DNA of 14,629 nt from an uncultured Lachnobacterium sp. GTDB taxonomy: Bacteria > Bacillota > Clostridia > Lachnospirales > Lachnospiraceae. Under the pieces are notes generated by a model. The model was not told the origin of the DNA, did not search any database, and saw nothing but the letters and a program-made list of their open reading frames with translations. Of this stretch, positions 1-6,715 are shown one piece after another; position 1 is the stretch's first letter; each line of letters starts with the position of its first letter. The stretch lies in assembly GCA_945971355.1 (NCBI GenBank), contig CAMFPD010000037.1, forward strand, positions 1 through 14,629, read 5' to 3'. The translations under genes were made by a program, and so were the position numbers.

Positions 1-152
1 AGGCTGCAATCAACAACGGATATGACATGGATATCAAGAACGCTGTTGAGATGGAGGCAAATCTCTTTGGTGTTGTTAATGACACAAATGACAAAAAAGA
101 AGGAATGGGTGCATTCCTTGAGAAGAGAGCTGCAAACCTTACAGATTTCTAA
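1..152 (+). CDS. crt: 3' end of short-chain enoyl-CoA hydratase (crotonase), partial
   Basis: Only the last 49 codons are present, in the frame starting at base 3 and ending with TAA at 150-152. The tail reads AAINNGYDMDIKNAV, then EANLFG, then KKEGMGAFLEKR. That spacing and the final KEGM-AFLEKR motif are typical of the C-terminus of crotonase-fold 3-hydroxybutyryl-CoA dehydratases. In anaerobic Firmicutes these hydrate crotonyl-CoA reversibly in the cytosolic butyrate pathway. The catalytic glutamates lie upstream, outside the window, so the exact substrate cannot be confirmed. A hairpin terminator begins 30 bases after the stop, so this is the last gene of its transcript. It converges on the ABC operon that ends at 216. 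Confidence 0.78.
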   Translation, partial: AAINNGYDMDIKNAVEMEANLFGVVNDTNDKKEGMGAFLEKRAANLTDF

Positions 153-181
153 TTTGTTTTCTTATAATATTTACATACTAC

Positions 182-212
182 AAGAACCGGCTTACTTACG
201 TAGCCGGTTCTT
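182..212. terminator. Bidirectional hairpin terminator between convergent genes
   Basis: A perfect 11-bp inverted repeat (AAGAACCGGCT at 182-192, AGCCGGTTCTT at 202-212) has a 9-base loop. It fills the space between the crotonase stop (152) and the stop of the convergent membrane-protein gene (216). AT-rich sequence flanks both sides and TT ends the stem on each strand, so it can plausibly stop transcription from both directions. Confidence 0.8.
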
Positions 213-215
213 ACT

Positions 216-881
216 TTATAATTTTGTATCCTTAAATATTCCCCTGAATGCGAAATCAGATAGTGGGAATCTGTACAAGAGACTGCTGATTGCATACTCT
301 ATCAAGGCACCTGACAAAATAGCCACATATCCTAACACTGCTATCATTCCAAGTCCCATATTCATCATTTTTGCTCCTAATCCCACATTCCACAAAATCT
401 GAAGAACAACTGTTGACGAAGAGATTACAATTATAAGTAAAATCATTGCAACAAACATAAATTTGTAGCAAACTCCACTGAATAAAAATGTTGCAAACAT
501 CATAACCACTATTGTAAATAAAGTAAATAACAGTTGCTCCTTGTTATCTGGGTCTGCATTTATCATTATTGCCCTCTCAACGATAAGGAATGTAAATGTA
601 ACCAAATAAAACAGTGTACTTACTATAACAGGGATTTTCACCTGCAGTTTTTTCTTCATGGCTGTTGTCTGAATCATTGCCGATATATCAAGCGAAATTA
701 TCATCTGGTATGCAAACAAGCCGCATAACATAAAGTAGAAACCTCCTATTGGAGATGTTCCCTTGGTAGCAATTTCCATAACAACGCCTATACCAAGAAT
801 CAAAATAATCATAACAACATTAAGTTTCATCTTATATCCATATTTTAACAGCTTAAGTCCAAGTGTTAAATCTTTAAACAT
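216..881 (-). CDS. Six-helix membrane protein, probable ABC transporter permease partner
   Basis: This is a 221-residue, very hydrophobic protein with about six predicted membrane segments (roughly residues 20-38, 46-66, 83-104, 116-138, 141-163, 176-202). It has short basic cytoplasmic stretches such as MKKKLQVK at 75-82. No signal peptide or catalytic motif is visible and I do not recognise a named family. It is the last gene of a four-gene operon behind a GntR regulator, an ABC ATPase and another six-helix protein, and lies 14 bases after that protein's stop. The ATPase has no membrane domain, so this protein and its neighbour most likely form the transmembrane part of the transporter. The start is supported by AGGGAGGAA placed before ATG. 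Substrate and direction of transport are unknown. Confidence 0.75.
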   Translation of the reverse strand: MFKDLTLGLKLLKYGYKMKLNVVMIILILGIGVVMEIATKGTSPIGGFYFMLCGLFAYQMIISLDISAMIQTTAMKKKLQVKIPVIVSTLFYLVTFTFLIVERAIMINADPDNKEQLLFTLFTIVVMMFATFLFSGVCYKFMFVAMILLIIVISSSTVVLQILWNVGLGAKMMNMGLGMIAVLGYVAILSGALIEYAISSLLYRFPLSDFAFRGIFKDTKL

Positions 882-895
882 TATTATTCCTCCCT

Positions 896-1513
896 CTATT
901 CATCCCTGAAAGATGTATCTATTCTCATTTCCATATGGTAATAAGTCAATGCTATTGCAACACACAAAACAACAGCAAGAACAATTAATAGTACAATCGT
1001 CTTACTTACAAACTCATGCGCCAAAACCAATCCTACTGTGGCAAGCATAGAAAAAACCATTGCAACAAAATAATTTATCTGAAGCACATCTGAATACCTT
1101 AATACATTTAATGATACCACCGATAAGCATGCCAGGATAAGTATAGCCAAAACAATAACATTGATACTTCCTCCTTTTTGCATATATGGTATTCCCGCTA
1201 TAAAAACATATATAGCAATTCTAAATGGTCTTACCAAAATATCCATAAGAATTGCTTTACCAAGATATTTTGTTCCATCATGAGCTGTTTTTAAGAGCTC
1301 CATTCCCAAAGCTCCCTTTTTACATATACCACCAAATCCAAAATAATCTCCCACAGTTTCTGCACAGGCAATTATCACAAACCCAAATATACCCATTAAC
1401 ATTCCAAGGAAATGTTCTCCTATCAAAGCAAGAATACCAATCCCAATAGGAATAAGAAAGTTTACTATCAAACGATATTTTGAATTTGTCAAAATTCTAT
1501 AACATCTAATCAC
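896..1513 (-). CDS. Six-helix membrane protein, probable ABC transporter permease partner (GTG start)
   Basis: This is a 205-residue integral membrane protein with about six hydrophobic segments (near residues 15-31, 34-53, 88-108, 117-137, 148-168, 171-192). A long polar loop at about 54-87 contains GFGGICKKGALGMELLKTAHDG. It ends in a short charged tail. It has the same size and helix count as its downstream neighbour (216-881) but no obvious sequence identity, which suggests a paired heteromeric permease. The start is GTG at 1513. The only suitable ribosome binding site, AGGAG, overlaps the TAG stop of the ATPase gene 14 bases upstream, so translation is probably coupled to the ATPase. I do not recognise a named family, and the permease role rests on gene context. 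Confidence 0.73.
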   Translation of the reverse strand: MIRCYRILTNSKYRLIVNFLIPIGIGILALIGEHFLGMLMGIFGFVIIACAETVGDYFGFGGICKKGALGMELLKTAHDGTKYLGKAILMDILVRPFRIAIYVFIAGIPYMQKGGSINVIVLAILILACLSVVSLNVLRYSDVLQINYFVAMVFSMLATVGLVLAHEFVSKTIVLLIVLAVVLCVAIALTYYHMEMRIDTSFRDE

Positions 1514-1527
1514 TTCTATCTCAACTC

Positions 1528-2436
1528 CTATCTCATAACAAGCTTAGTATTGTTTTTCATAACCGCTACACTTATCTGATATAACGAAGGAATCTCTTTT
1601 GTAACCTTCATTCCTGCAAGCTTATCCAGATCTTTAGCCAGACAAATTCCTTCAAAACCATATGAATTTGTAGAGATTGTATACAATATCTGCTTTGCTG
1701 CTTCGACATCACAGGCATCTCCTTTGATATGGATATATTTTTCTTTCAAATCCTCCACAAAACCTGCTTCTACAATATTGCCGTGCTCCATTATAATTGC
1801 ATAATCTGTTATATTTTCCATATCTGAAATATTGTGAGTTGAGAAGAATACACTTTTCTCTCCATTACCATTTTCAATATACTCACCTATCATCTGGCAA
1901 AGCTTATCTCTCATTAGTGGATCGAGTGGAGATGCTGGCTCATCTAAAATAAGAAGATCTGTATTTCGCGCCATCACACCTGCAAGCATAAGCTTCATCT
2001 TGGTTCCATCTGATAAATCACTGCTTTTCTTTGAGCCATTAAATCCGCCTTCTGGGAAAATAGCTAATTCATCACATAGCATATGAAATTTTTCTGATGA
2101 AAAATCCTCAAACAAAAGCTTGCTGATTTCCTCAATATCTGACACTGTCCACTGTGGTAAGTAATATCTGCCAGGACCGGTGTATCCTATTCTGCTTTTC
2201 ACCTCTGGATTTTTTTCTCTATCCTTGTCGTTATATTTATCAAAGTATGTTATCTGACCATTGTAATCCAGGCGTATTCCGGAAATAATATTTAGAAGTG
2301 TTGTCTTTCCTGCACCATTCTCTCCGATAAGCGCAGTTGCAAATCCCTTTGGAATTTTTAACTCTTGTACATTAAGCTCGAACTTTTTTAATTTCTTTCT
2401 AATATTTTCACCTTTTACTACATATGATGTTTCCAT
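1528..2436 (-). CDS. ABC transporter ATP-binding protein (YtrB/BcrA-like)
   Basis: This 302-residue cytoplasmic ATPase has one nucleotide-binding domain: Walker A GENGAGKT at 38-45, Walker B LLILDE at 161-166 with catalytic E166, D-loop region SPLD, and switch histidine H201 in STHN. The signature motif is LSDGT (141-145) rather than LSGGQ. Where a Q-loop is usual after IGY it has TGPGRYY, with the nearest Q at 95. About 70 residues follow the core domain (residues 230-302), a length common in ATPases of antimicrobial-peptide or multidrug systems. It lies 25 bases after gntR and just before two membrane proteins, so it should energise that transporter. TGGAGGAA before ATG supports the start. 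Assignment as an ABC ATPase is secure; the subgroup is inferred from its GntR partner. Confidence 0.92.
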   Translation of the reverse strand: METSYVVKGENIRKKLKKFELNVQELKIPKGFATALIGENGAGKTTLLNIISGIRLDYNGQITYFDKYNDKDREKNPEVKSRIGYTGPGRYYLPQWTVSDIEEISKLLFEDFSSEKFHMLCDELAIFPEGGFNGSKKSSDLSDGTKMKLMLAGVMARNTDLLILDEPASPLDPLMRDKLCQMIGEYIENGNGEKSVFFSTHNISDMENITDYAIIMEHGNIVEAGFVEDLKEKYIHIKGDACDVEAAKQILYTISTNSYGFEGICLAKDLDKLAGMKVTKEIPSLYQISVAVMKNNTKLVMR

Positions 2437-2461
2437 TTTATTCCTCCATTTATTTTCAAAT

Positions 2462-2842
2462 CTAATTTTCTACCTCATCCATCATCATCAGCGCTTCCAG
2501 CATTCCTTTAAGCTCTTCTGAACTGATACCGGCTATCTTTGCTGCCGAAATTGCTTCGGTCAGTGCGGTTTCTACCTTTCGCAAATGCTGCTCCTTGAGC
2601 ATCTCACTGTCTTGTGCATTCACATAAAAGCCTTTTCCCTGTGCCGCCGTGACAAGTCCCTCTGCTTCCAGCATCTCATATGCTTTCATCGTCGTTATAA
2701 CGCTTATTTTCAAATCTCTGGCCAGACCTCTTATTGACGGCAGATACTCGCCCTGCTTAAACTTTCCTGTCAAAATATCAGATTTAAAGCTATCCGCAAT
2801 TTGTTGATAAATAGGCACTCCTGAATTTTGCAACAGTTGCAT
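2462..2842 (-). CDS. GntR-family transcriptional regulator, YtrA subfamily
   Basis: This 126-residue protein has an N-terminal winged-helix DNA-binding domain (about residues 8-75). It reads PIYQQIADSFKSDILTGKF, then GEYLPSIRGLARDLKIS, VITTMKAYEMLEAEGL and GKGFYV, the standard GntR pattern. The remaining ~50 residues are a short helical tail, too small for the FadR or UTRA effector domains, which places it in the YtrA group. YtrA-type regulators are usually repressors of the ABC transporter operon they head. Here the gene is first in such an operon, 25 bases before the ATPase. Its promoter carries an operator-like inverted repeat, which fits autoregulation. GAGGTGAG before ATG supports the start. 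The inducing signal cannot be read from the sequence; cell-envelope antibiotics induce some relatives. Confidence 0.93.
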   Translation of the reverse strand: MQLLQNSGVPIYQQIADSFKSDILTGKFKQGEYLPSIRGLARDLKISVITTMKAYEMLEAEGLVTAAQGKGFYVNAQDSEMLKEQHLRKVETALTEAISAAKIAGISSEELKGMLEALMMMDEVEN

Positions 2843-2865
2843 TTACTCACCTCGCTTTAACTGTT

Positions 2866-2887
2866 TATGTGTTATATATACACCATA
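2866..2887. promoter_or_regulatory. Candidate GntR operator overlapping the -10 box
   Basis: On the minus strand, TATGGTGT and ACACATA flank an alternating TA core. They form an imperfect inverted repeat with one extra base in one arm. It covers the -10 box and the expected start site, where a bound repressor would block transcription. Being short and AT-rich, it could also be chance. Its position directly before a YtrA-type gene is the main support. Confidence 0.4.
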
Positions 2888-2904
2888 TACAGAGTTCCTG
2901 TCAA
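2875..2904 (-). promoter_or_regulatory. SigA-type promoter of the gntR-ABC operon
   Basis: On the minus strand a perfect TTGACA (-35, 2899-2904) is followed after 18 bases by TATATA (-10, 2875-2880). This places transcription start near 2868, about 25 bases ahead of the gntR start codon. It is the best promoter match in the window. Confidence 0.65.
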
Positions 2905-2934
2905 CACTTTTTTATCAAACTTCTGAATGCGTGC

Positions 2935-2966
2935 AAAAAAAACAGAGCCGCATTGCGACTCTGTTT
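2935..2966 (-). terminator. Rho-independent terminator
   Basis: AAACAGAG (2940-2947) pairs with CTCTGTTT (2959-2966). An inner CGC/GCG pairing leaves an ATT loop. On the minus strand the stem is followed by a run of eight T (complement of A 2935-2942), a classic terminator. It lies 7 bases past the stop of the acetyltransferase remnant, so it probably belonged to that lost gene and now ends the GH13 transcript. Confidence 0.82.
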
Positions 2967-2973
2967 ATAGTGT

Positions 2974-3054
2974 TTATATGCGCTTTGCGAAGGTAACGTT
3001 ACCCTCCAGTTCTTTGAAACTGTGTGATTTGTAGAAGGAATAGGCTGGCACATC
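2974..3054 (-). pseudogene. C-terminal remnant of a GNAT-family acetyltransferase
   Basis: Reading minus from 3054, 26 codons and a TAA stop (2974-2976) encode PAYSFYKSHSFKELEG, ending TFAKRI. The arrangement V-P-A-x-x-FY-x4-F matches the end of the GNAT fold (the usual N-x-x-A-x-x-FY-x-x-x-GF of motif B followed by the last strand). The frame is blocked upstream by TGA at 3055-3057, and the GH13 gene occupies the sequence beyond, so no full gene exists. An intact terminator follows 7 bases after the stop, where a real gene's terminator would be. I infer a gene truncated when its 5' part was replaced by the present neighbour. The match is judged by eye. Confidence 0.55.
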
Positions 3055-3067
3055 TCAATCTGCCAGC
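3044..3067 (-). terminator. Stem-loop just after the GH13 stop codon
   Basis: GCTGGCA (3044-3050) pairs with TGCCAGC (3061-3067) around a 10-base loop, 9 bases after the GH13 stop. The minus-strand sequence after the stem (CTATTCCTT) is only weakly T-rich, so it may protect the mRNA end or act as a weak terminator. The stronger terminator lies about 80 bases further on. Confidence 0.4.
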
Positions 3068-3076
3068 ATCATCAAA

Positions 3077-4417
3077 CTATGCTCGCTGCCATATTATAGC
3101 AGAGTATGCAGGAAGCTCAACTCCTCCATGGAACTCTACAATTTCTTCTGCATTGTCCTGAATTTTTCCATCATGGTAATCTGCAAGCACTTTAAGGCTA
3201 CTACTTCCTGCATCAAAGCCTGTTCCAAATGGCTGGTCTGCTGCGTTTATTGCCACAAACACCTTCTCGCCTTCCCATTCTCTGCTGAAGATACATTGTC
3301 CATTAGTAAGTACCTCAGATTTAAAATCACCATACTGAAGAGCTTTAGATATCTTCTTCACCTCAGACAGCTTCGAAATCCACTCTGTAAGTCCATTGAA
3401 TTCCGGCTTTTCAAAGCAAGCTCTAAGAGCAGGATCTCCCTCCTCTTTTCTAGCCTTTGCCCCCCATTCGCTTCCATAGTATACGCAAGGAATTCCAGGC
3501 ATTCCAAAAGCAAGTGCATAGATAAGTGGCAAATGCTTCTCATTGCTCAATATGCTGGCTACCCTTGTCACATCATGATTATCCACAAAAGACAATAAGT
3601 GCTTTCCCTTATACAGTGTCCATTGCTCAGGTCCAAACTGACGCAGGAGAGAATGATTTATCTCAAACATATTCATGGAATTAAAGCTTGAATAAAGTCC
3701 CTTGTAACATTCATAATTTGTCACAGAATGAAGCATACTGTCATTCATTATCTGATTGTAATCCCCATGCAGTGTCTCCCCAACCAGAAAGAAATCAGGC
3801 TTTAACTCATCACAAAAGCTTCTAAGCCGACGCAAAAAATCGTGGTCCAGGCAATATGCCACATCCAGTCTAAGTCCGTCAATGTCAAATTCCTCAACCC
3901 AGCCTTTTATAGCGGAGAAAATATGCTGAATAACTTCCTCATTACGAAGATTAAGTTTGACAAGGTCATAGTTTCCTTCCCAACCCTCATACCATAATCC
4001 ATCATTATAGTTTGAATTTCCTTCGAAAGAAATCTGTCCGAACCAGCTGACATATGGAGAATTCTGTCTGTTTTTAATCACATCCTGAAATGCCCAAAAG
4101 CCTCTTCCCACATGATTGAACACACCATCGAGAACCACCTTTATTCCTTCATTGTGCAAGTTTTCACATACCTTTGCGAAATCTTCATTACTGCCCAGTC
4201 TTGTATCTATCTTAGTATAATCTCTTGTATTATAGCCATGAGTATCTGACTCAAACACTGGAGAAAAATATATAGCATTTGCACCCACAGACTTAATATG
4301 CGGTATCCAATCAATCACCTTTAAAATTCTGCTCTCTGCCACCCCATCATTTTCAAATGGTGCTCCACAAAATCCCAAAGGATAAATCTGATAAAAAACA
4401 CTCTCGTATGCCCACAT
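3077..4417 (-). CDS. Intracellular alpha-amylase family (GH13) glycoside hydrolase
   Basis: This 446-residue enzyme carries all four GH13 conserved regions: DGVFNH (97-102), GLRLD (181-185) with nucleophile D185 and R183, acid/base E214 in VGET, and FVDNHD (277-282) with transition-state stabiliser D282. A (beta/alpha)8 barrel runs to about residue 360, followed by a small beta domain C (about 370-446). There is no signal peptide and no N-terminal starch-binding domain, so it should act in the cytosol on imported maltodextrins or related alpha-glucosides. It is shorter than typical cyclomaltodextrinases (about 580 residues). A perfect AGGAGG before ATG supports the start. It lies 112 bases downstream of the galactanase gene and may share its transcript. 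The family is certain, but the exact alpha-glucan and product cannot be read from the sequence. Confidence 0.93.
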   Translation of the reverse strand: MWAYESVFYQIYPLGFCGAPFENDGVAESRILKVIDWIPHIKSVGANAIYFSPVFESDTHGYNTRDYTKIDTRLGSNEDFAKVCENLHNEGIKVVLDGVFNHVGRGFWAFQDVIKNRQNSPYVSWFGQISFEGNSNYNDGLWYEGWEGNYDLVKLNLRNEEVIQHIFSAIKGWVEEFDIDGLRLDVAYCLDHDFLRRLRSFCDELKPDFFLVGETLHGDYNQIMNDSMLHSVTNYECYKGLYSSFNSMNMFEINHSLLRQFGPEQWTLYKGKHLLSFVDNHDVTRVASILSNEKHLPLIYALAFGMPGIPCVYYGSEWGAKARKEEGDPALRACFEKPEFNGLTEWISKLSEVKKISKALQYGDFKSEVLTNGQCIFSREWEGEKVFVAINAADQPFGTGFDAGSSSLKVLADYHDGKIQDNAEEIVEFHGGVELPAYSAIIWQRA

Positions 4418-4498
4418 AATTTGTACCTCCTGATTTCAAGTAAATATTCTGGCATGTGCATCCGTGCCTGGCACTTCACATATTTAGATAATTTGAGA

Positions 4499-4524
4499 TA
4501 TTCAACCTTCCCCTTCTTTGAATA
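4499..4524. other. Weak stem-loop between galactanase and GH13 genes
   Basis: TATTCAA (4499-4505) and TTGAATA (4518-4524) form a 7-bp AT-rich stem with a 12-base loop, 5 bases past the galactanase stop. There is no T-run after it on the minus strand. It could attenuate read-through into GH13 or mean nothing. Confidence 0.25.
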
Positions 4525-4529
4525 AGTGC

Positions 4530-6503
4530 TTACTCAACAGCATAGCTTACACGATTGAATTCTAAGGCATCTATTGTACCCCAGCCATTTGCATCACATT
4601 TCACATACATACCTACAGTGACTTCATCACCTTCTGAAAGTGCAATATCGCTGACCACACCTTCCTTCCAGTTAACCCAGCCATCAAGAACAAAATCATC
4701 AGAAGTAATCATCTCATCTCCCATTTTAACATATGCATACACCTTAGCACCAGCCCCAACATCGCCGCCCTGTGCTCTCGCAACAAAATCATACAAACCA
4801 TCTGAAGGAACTGCAATTGTCTGTTCTACAGTAAATTCCTGCTCTGACTCACTCCAAAAATGAAATGCTTTTTCACCATCATAGGCATCCGCATCCTTAG
4901 TCTGAATATCAGTACATTCATTTCCATTTAAATGCTCTACTCTCCATACTGACATATCTGCATCCTCAAAGCTTGGATTTTCAACGTAGTTAACAGATTT
5001 TACAATAACATTTGCAGTGACAGCTGTTCCATCCTCTAATACACCATCTACGGCATATTCTCCCGGAATAGTTGTGTTTATCATTTCAAGCTGACTGTCG
5101 TCCCACTCAACCTTCATTCCATCATCAATAGACGGATCATTATAAATCACTTCAACAGTTTCAGGCATTTTAAGTTCCTCATCTACAAGGAGAGAAACCT
5201 CTACTCCCTTATATTCCAAAACCTGAAGTGCCCCAGTTGCTCCATAATTTACATACTTAAACACATCAAGGGAAGGAAGAGCTTTTCCCGAAAAATCAAA
5301 CATAGCCTGATTATCCCAAGATGAACCACCATAATACTGGCCTGCATCATTCGGATCGTAATCCTTAGCATAACTACTTGCCCAACCTGATCCATATTCT
5401 TCCCAAATAGGAGAATTCACTTCAAAGCCTTTATCAGTTACAGGTACCCATGCACCTTCCCAATAGAACACGCCAAGCGCCCCAGCTTTATTTGCGGCCG
5501 CCATTACATCTCTGACACAATTTGCCTGTCCCTGAACAGACACCGGGTATTCCTCTATACAACCATCTTCTGTAATACTGTTTGACGATCCATCTCCATC
5601 CTCACCTGTATAACAATATGAAGTTTCAAGAACGCATGTCTCCTTGCCATATTTTTCTTTAATCTCACTCAACACTGATGTGAGGTTCTCCATTGAGCCA
5701 TGCCAATATGAATAATAAGAAACACCAAACACGTCGTAATCTACACCAGCAGCTTCAAGAATAGCTGCATTACCTACAGCTTCACCCTCATTGTTTATAT
5801 TAGTATAGTGCACTGCAATTTTTATATTTTCATCCACTTCACGAACTGCTTTACTTGCACTACATAATAATTGGGCTACATTTGTTGAACTGGTTTCTCC
5901 AGCCATTCCATAGTTAATCTCGTTACCAATCTGAACCATGCCAACATTGGCACCAGACTTTACTATCTTCTGAAGGCTCTCCTTTGTATAATCAAAAATC
6001 AAAGATTCCTTCTCATCAAGACTGGCATTTTCCCATGCCTTTGGAACAAACTGCTTTTTAGGGTCTGCCCAGAAATCTGAATAGTGAAAATCCACCAAAA
6101 GCTTCATTCCATACTCTGCTGCTCTTTTTCCAATCTCACAGGCAGTATCAACATTACAGTTTCCACCACCATATCCTTTTCCATTCTCATCATACGGATC
6201 ATTCCATACTCTCACTCTGATGTAATTCACACCTGAGTCAGCCAGAATTTTGAACAAATCCTCCTCCTGGCCGTCCTTGTTATAGTATACAACTCCACTT
6301 GCTTCCTCCGAAAGGACACTGGATATGTCCATTCCCTTAATAAAATTCTCCGGCAAATTATCAATAGCCTTCACAAAAATTTCTGCTTCCTCTGTTTCTG
6401 TAGGAAGCACAGGCTCGTATGCTGATTTTGATGCACCACATCCTGCCAGAAGTCCAACACATAATGACATTGCAGATATCACTGCTAATAATCTTGATTT
6501 CAT
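4530..6503 (-). CDS. Secreted lipoprotein endo-beta-1,4-galactanase (GH53) with Ig-like and carbohydrate-binding modules
   Basis: This 657-residue exported lipoprotein has a basic N-terminus, a hydrophobic stretch and the lipobox LAGC (C22), so it should be tethered outside the membrane. Residues about 55-415 are a GH53 barrel. FIKGMDISSV, RVRVWNDP and LLVDFHYSDFWADP are typical. The acid/base is E195 in QIGNEIN and the nucleophile is E293 in VLETSYCY. DPNDAGQYYGG and FDFSGKALPSL match the end of Bacillus-type galactanases. Residues about 430-505 look like a bacterial Ig-like domain. Residues about 508-655, from ENPSFED to the DALEFNRV strand, form a beta-sandwich carbohydrate-binding module, perhaps CBM61. 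The enzyme should cut beta-1,4-galactan side chains of pectin to galacto-oligosaccharides. No importer or beta-galactosidase is adjacent. AAGGGG before ATG supports the start. Confidence 0.93.
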   Translation of the reverse strand: MKSRLLAVISAMSLCVGLLAGCGASKSAYEPVLPTETEEAEIFVKAIDNLPENFIKGMDISSVLSEEASGVVYYNKDGQEEDLFKILADSGVNYIRVRVWNDPYDENGKGYGGGNCNVDTACEIGKRAAEYGMKLLVDFHYSDFWADPKKQFVPKAWENASLDEKESLIFDYTKESLQKIVKSGANVGMVQIGNEINYGMAGETSSTNVAQLLCSASKAVREVDENIKIAVHYTNINNEGEAVGNAAILEAAGVDYDVFGVSYYSYWHGSMENLTSVLSEIKEKYGKETCVLETSYCYTGEDGDGSSNSITEDGCIEEYPVSVQGQANCVRDVMAAANKAGALGVFYWEGAWVPVTDKGFEVNSPIWEEYGSGWASSYAKDYDPNDAGQYYGGSSWDNQAMFDFSGKALPSLDVFKYVNYGATGALQVLEYKGVEVSLLVDEELKMPETVEVIYNDPSIDDGMKVEWDDSQLEMINTTIPGEYAVDGVLEDGTAVTANVIVKSVNYVENPSFEDADMSVWRVEHLNGNECTDIQTKDADAYDGEKAFHFWSESEQEFTVEQTIAVPSDGLYDFVARAQGGDVGAGAKVYAYVKMGDEMITSDDFVLDGWVNWKEGVVSDIALSEGDEVTVGMYVKCDANGWGTIDALEFNRVSYAVE

Positions 6504-6595
6504 ATTTTTCCCCTTTACAATTTTATTTGCAACTTTTATCCAAATACTATGACATTTTCTTTTTTGTGTGCCATATGTATATTGGGTCCGTGTAC

Positions 6596-6624
6596 ATTAT
6601 AATTGTAACTGCGCAACCGTTTGT
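6596..6624 (-). promoter_or_regulatory. Candidate promoter of the galactanase gene
   Basis: On the minus strand a perfect TATAAT (6596-6601) sits about 95 bases before the galactanase start codon. At 17 bases upstream is only a poor -35 (ACAAAC, 6619-6624), as expected for a regulated promoter needing help. No other good promoter was seen in this spacer. Confidence 0.42.
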
Positions 6625-6626
6625 TC
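6611..6626. promoter_or_regulatory. Possible LacI-family operator over the galactanase -35 region
   Basis: GCGCAACCGTTTGTTC reads as G-x-x-CAA-x-C / G-x-TTG-x-x-C around a central CG, the usual LacI-family operator geometry. It overlaps the weak -35 region. Symmetry is partial (five of eight positions) and no LacI-type gene is in the window, so this is tentative. Confidence 0.27.
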
Positions 6627-6668
6627 GCAAATAGAAAATCAGCTCACAATTTTGTGTAAAATGCATAA

Positions 6669-6697
6669 GTGCTCGCAACCAAACCAGTTACGAGCAC
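6669..6697 (-). terminator. Hairpin terminator after the Rpn nuclease gene
   Basis: GTGCTCG (6669-6675) pairs with CGAGCAC (6691-6697). After one mismatch AAC/GTT also pair, leaving a 7-base loop. It begins 18 bases past the nuclease stop, and on the minus strand is followed by TTATGCATTTTA, moderately T-rich. It should separate nuclease and galactanase transcripts. Confidence 0.55.
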
Positions 6698-6715
6698 CAC
6701 ATAAATCATATATTA

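Noticed and set aside
22..402. Long plus-strand reading frame over the left edge.
   Set aside because: It is out of frame with the crotonase tail, runs through the terminator and into the antisense of the membrane protein gene.
2899..2966. Riboswitch or T-box ahead of gntR.
   Set aside because: The promoter lies too close to the gene (about 25-base leader) and the hairpin is a terminator upstream of that promoter.
2992..3003. Perfect 12-base palindrome GGTAACGTTACC, resembling a LacI-type operator.
   Set aside because: It lies within the acetyltransferase remnant as the codons for G-N-V-T and after, not before, the GH13 gene, so coding origin explains it better.
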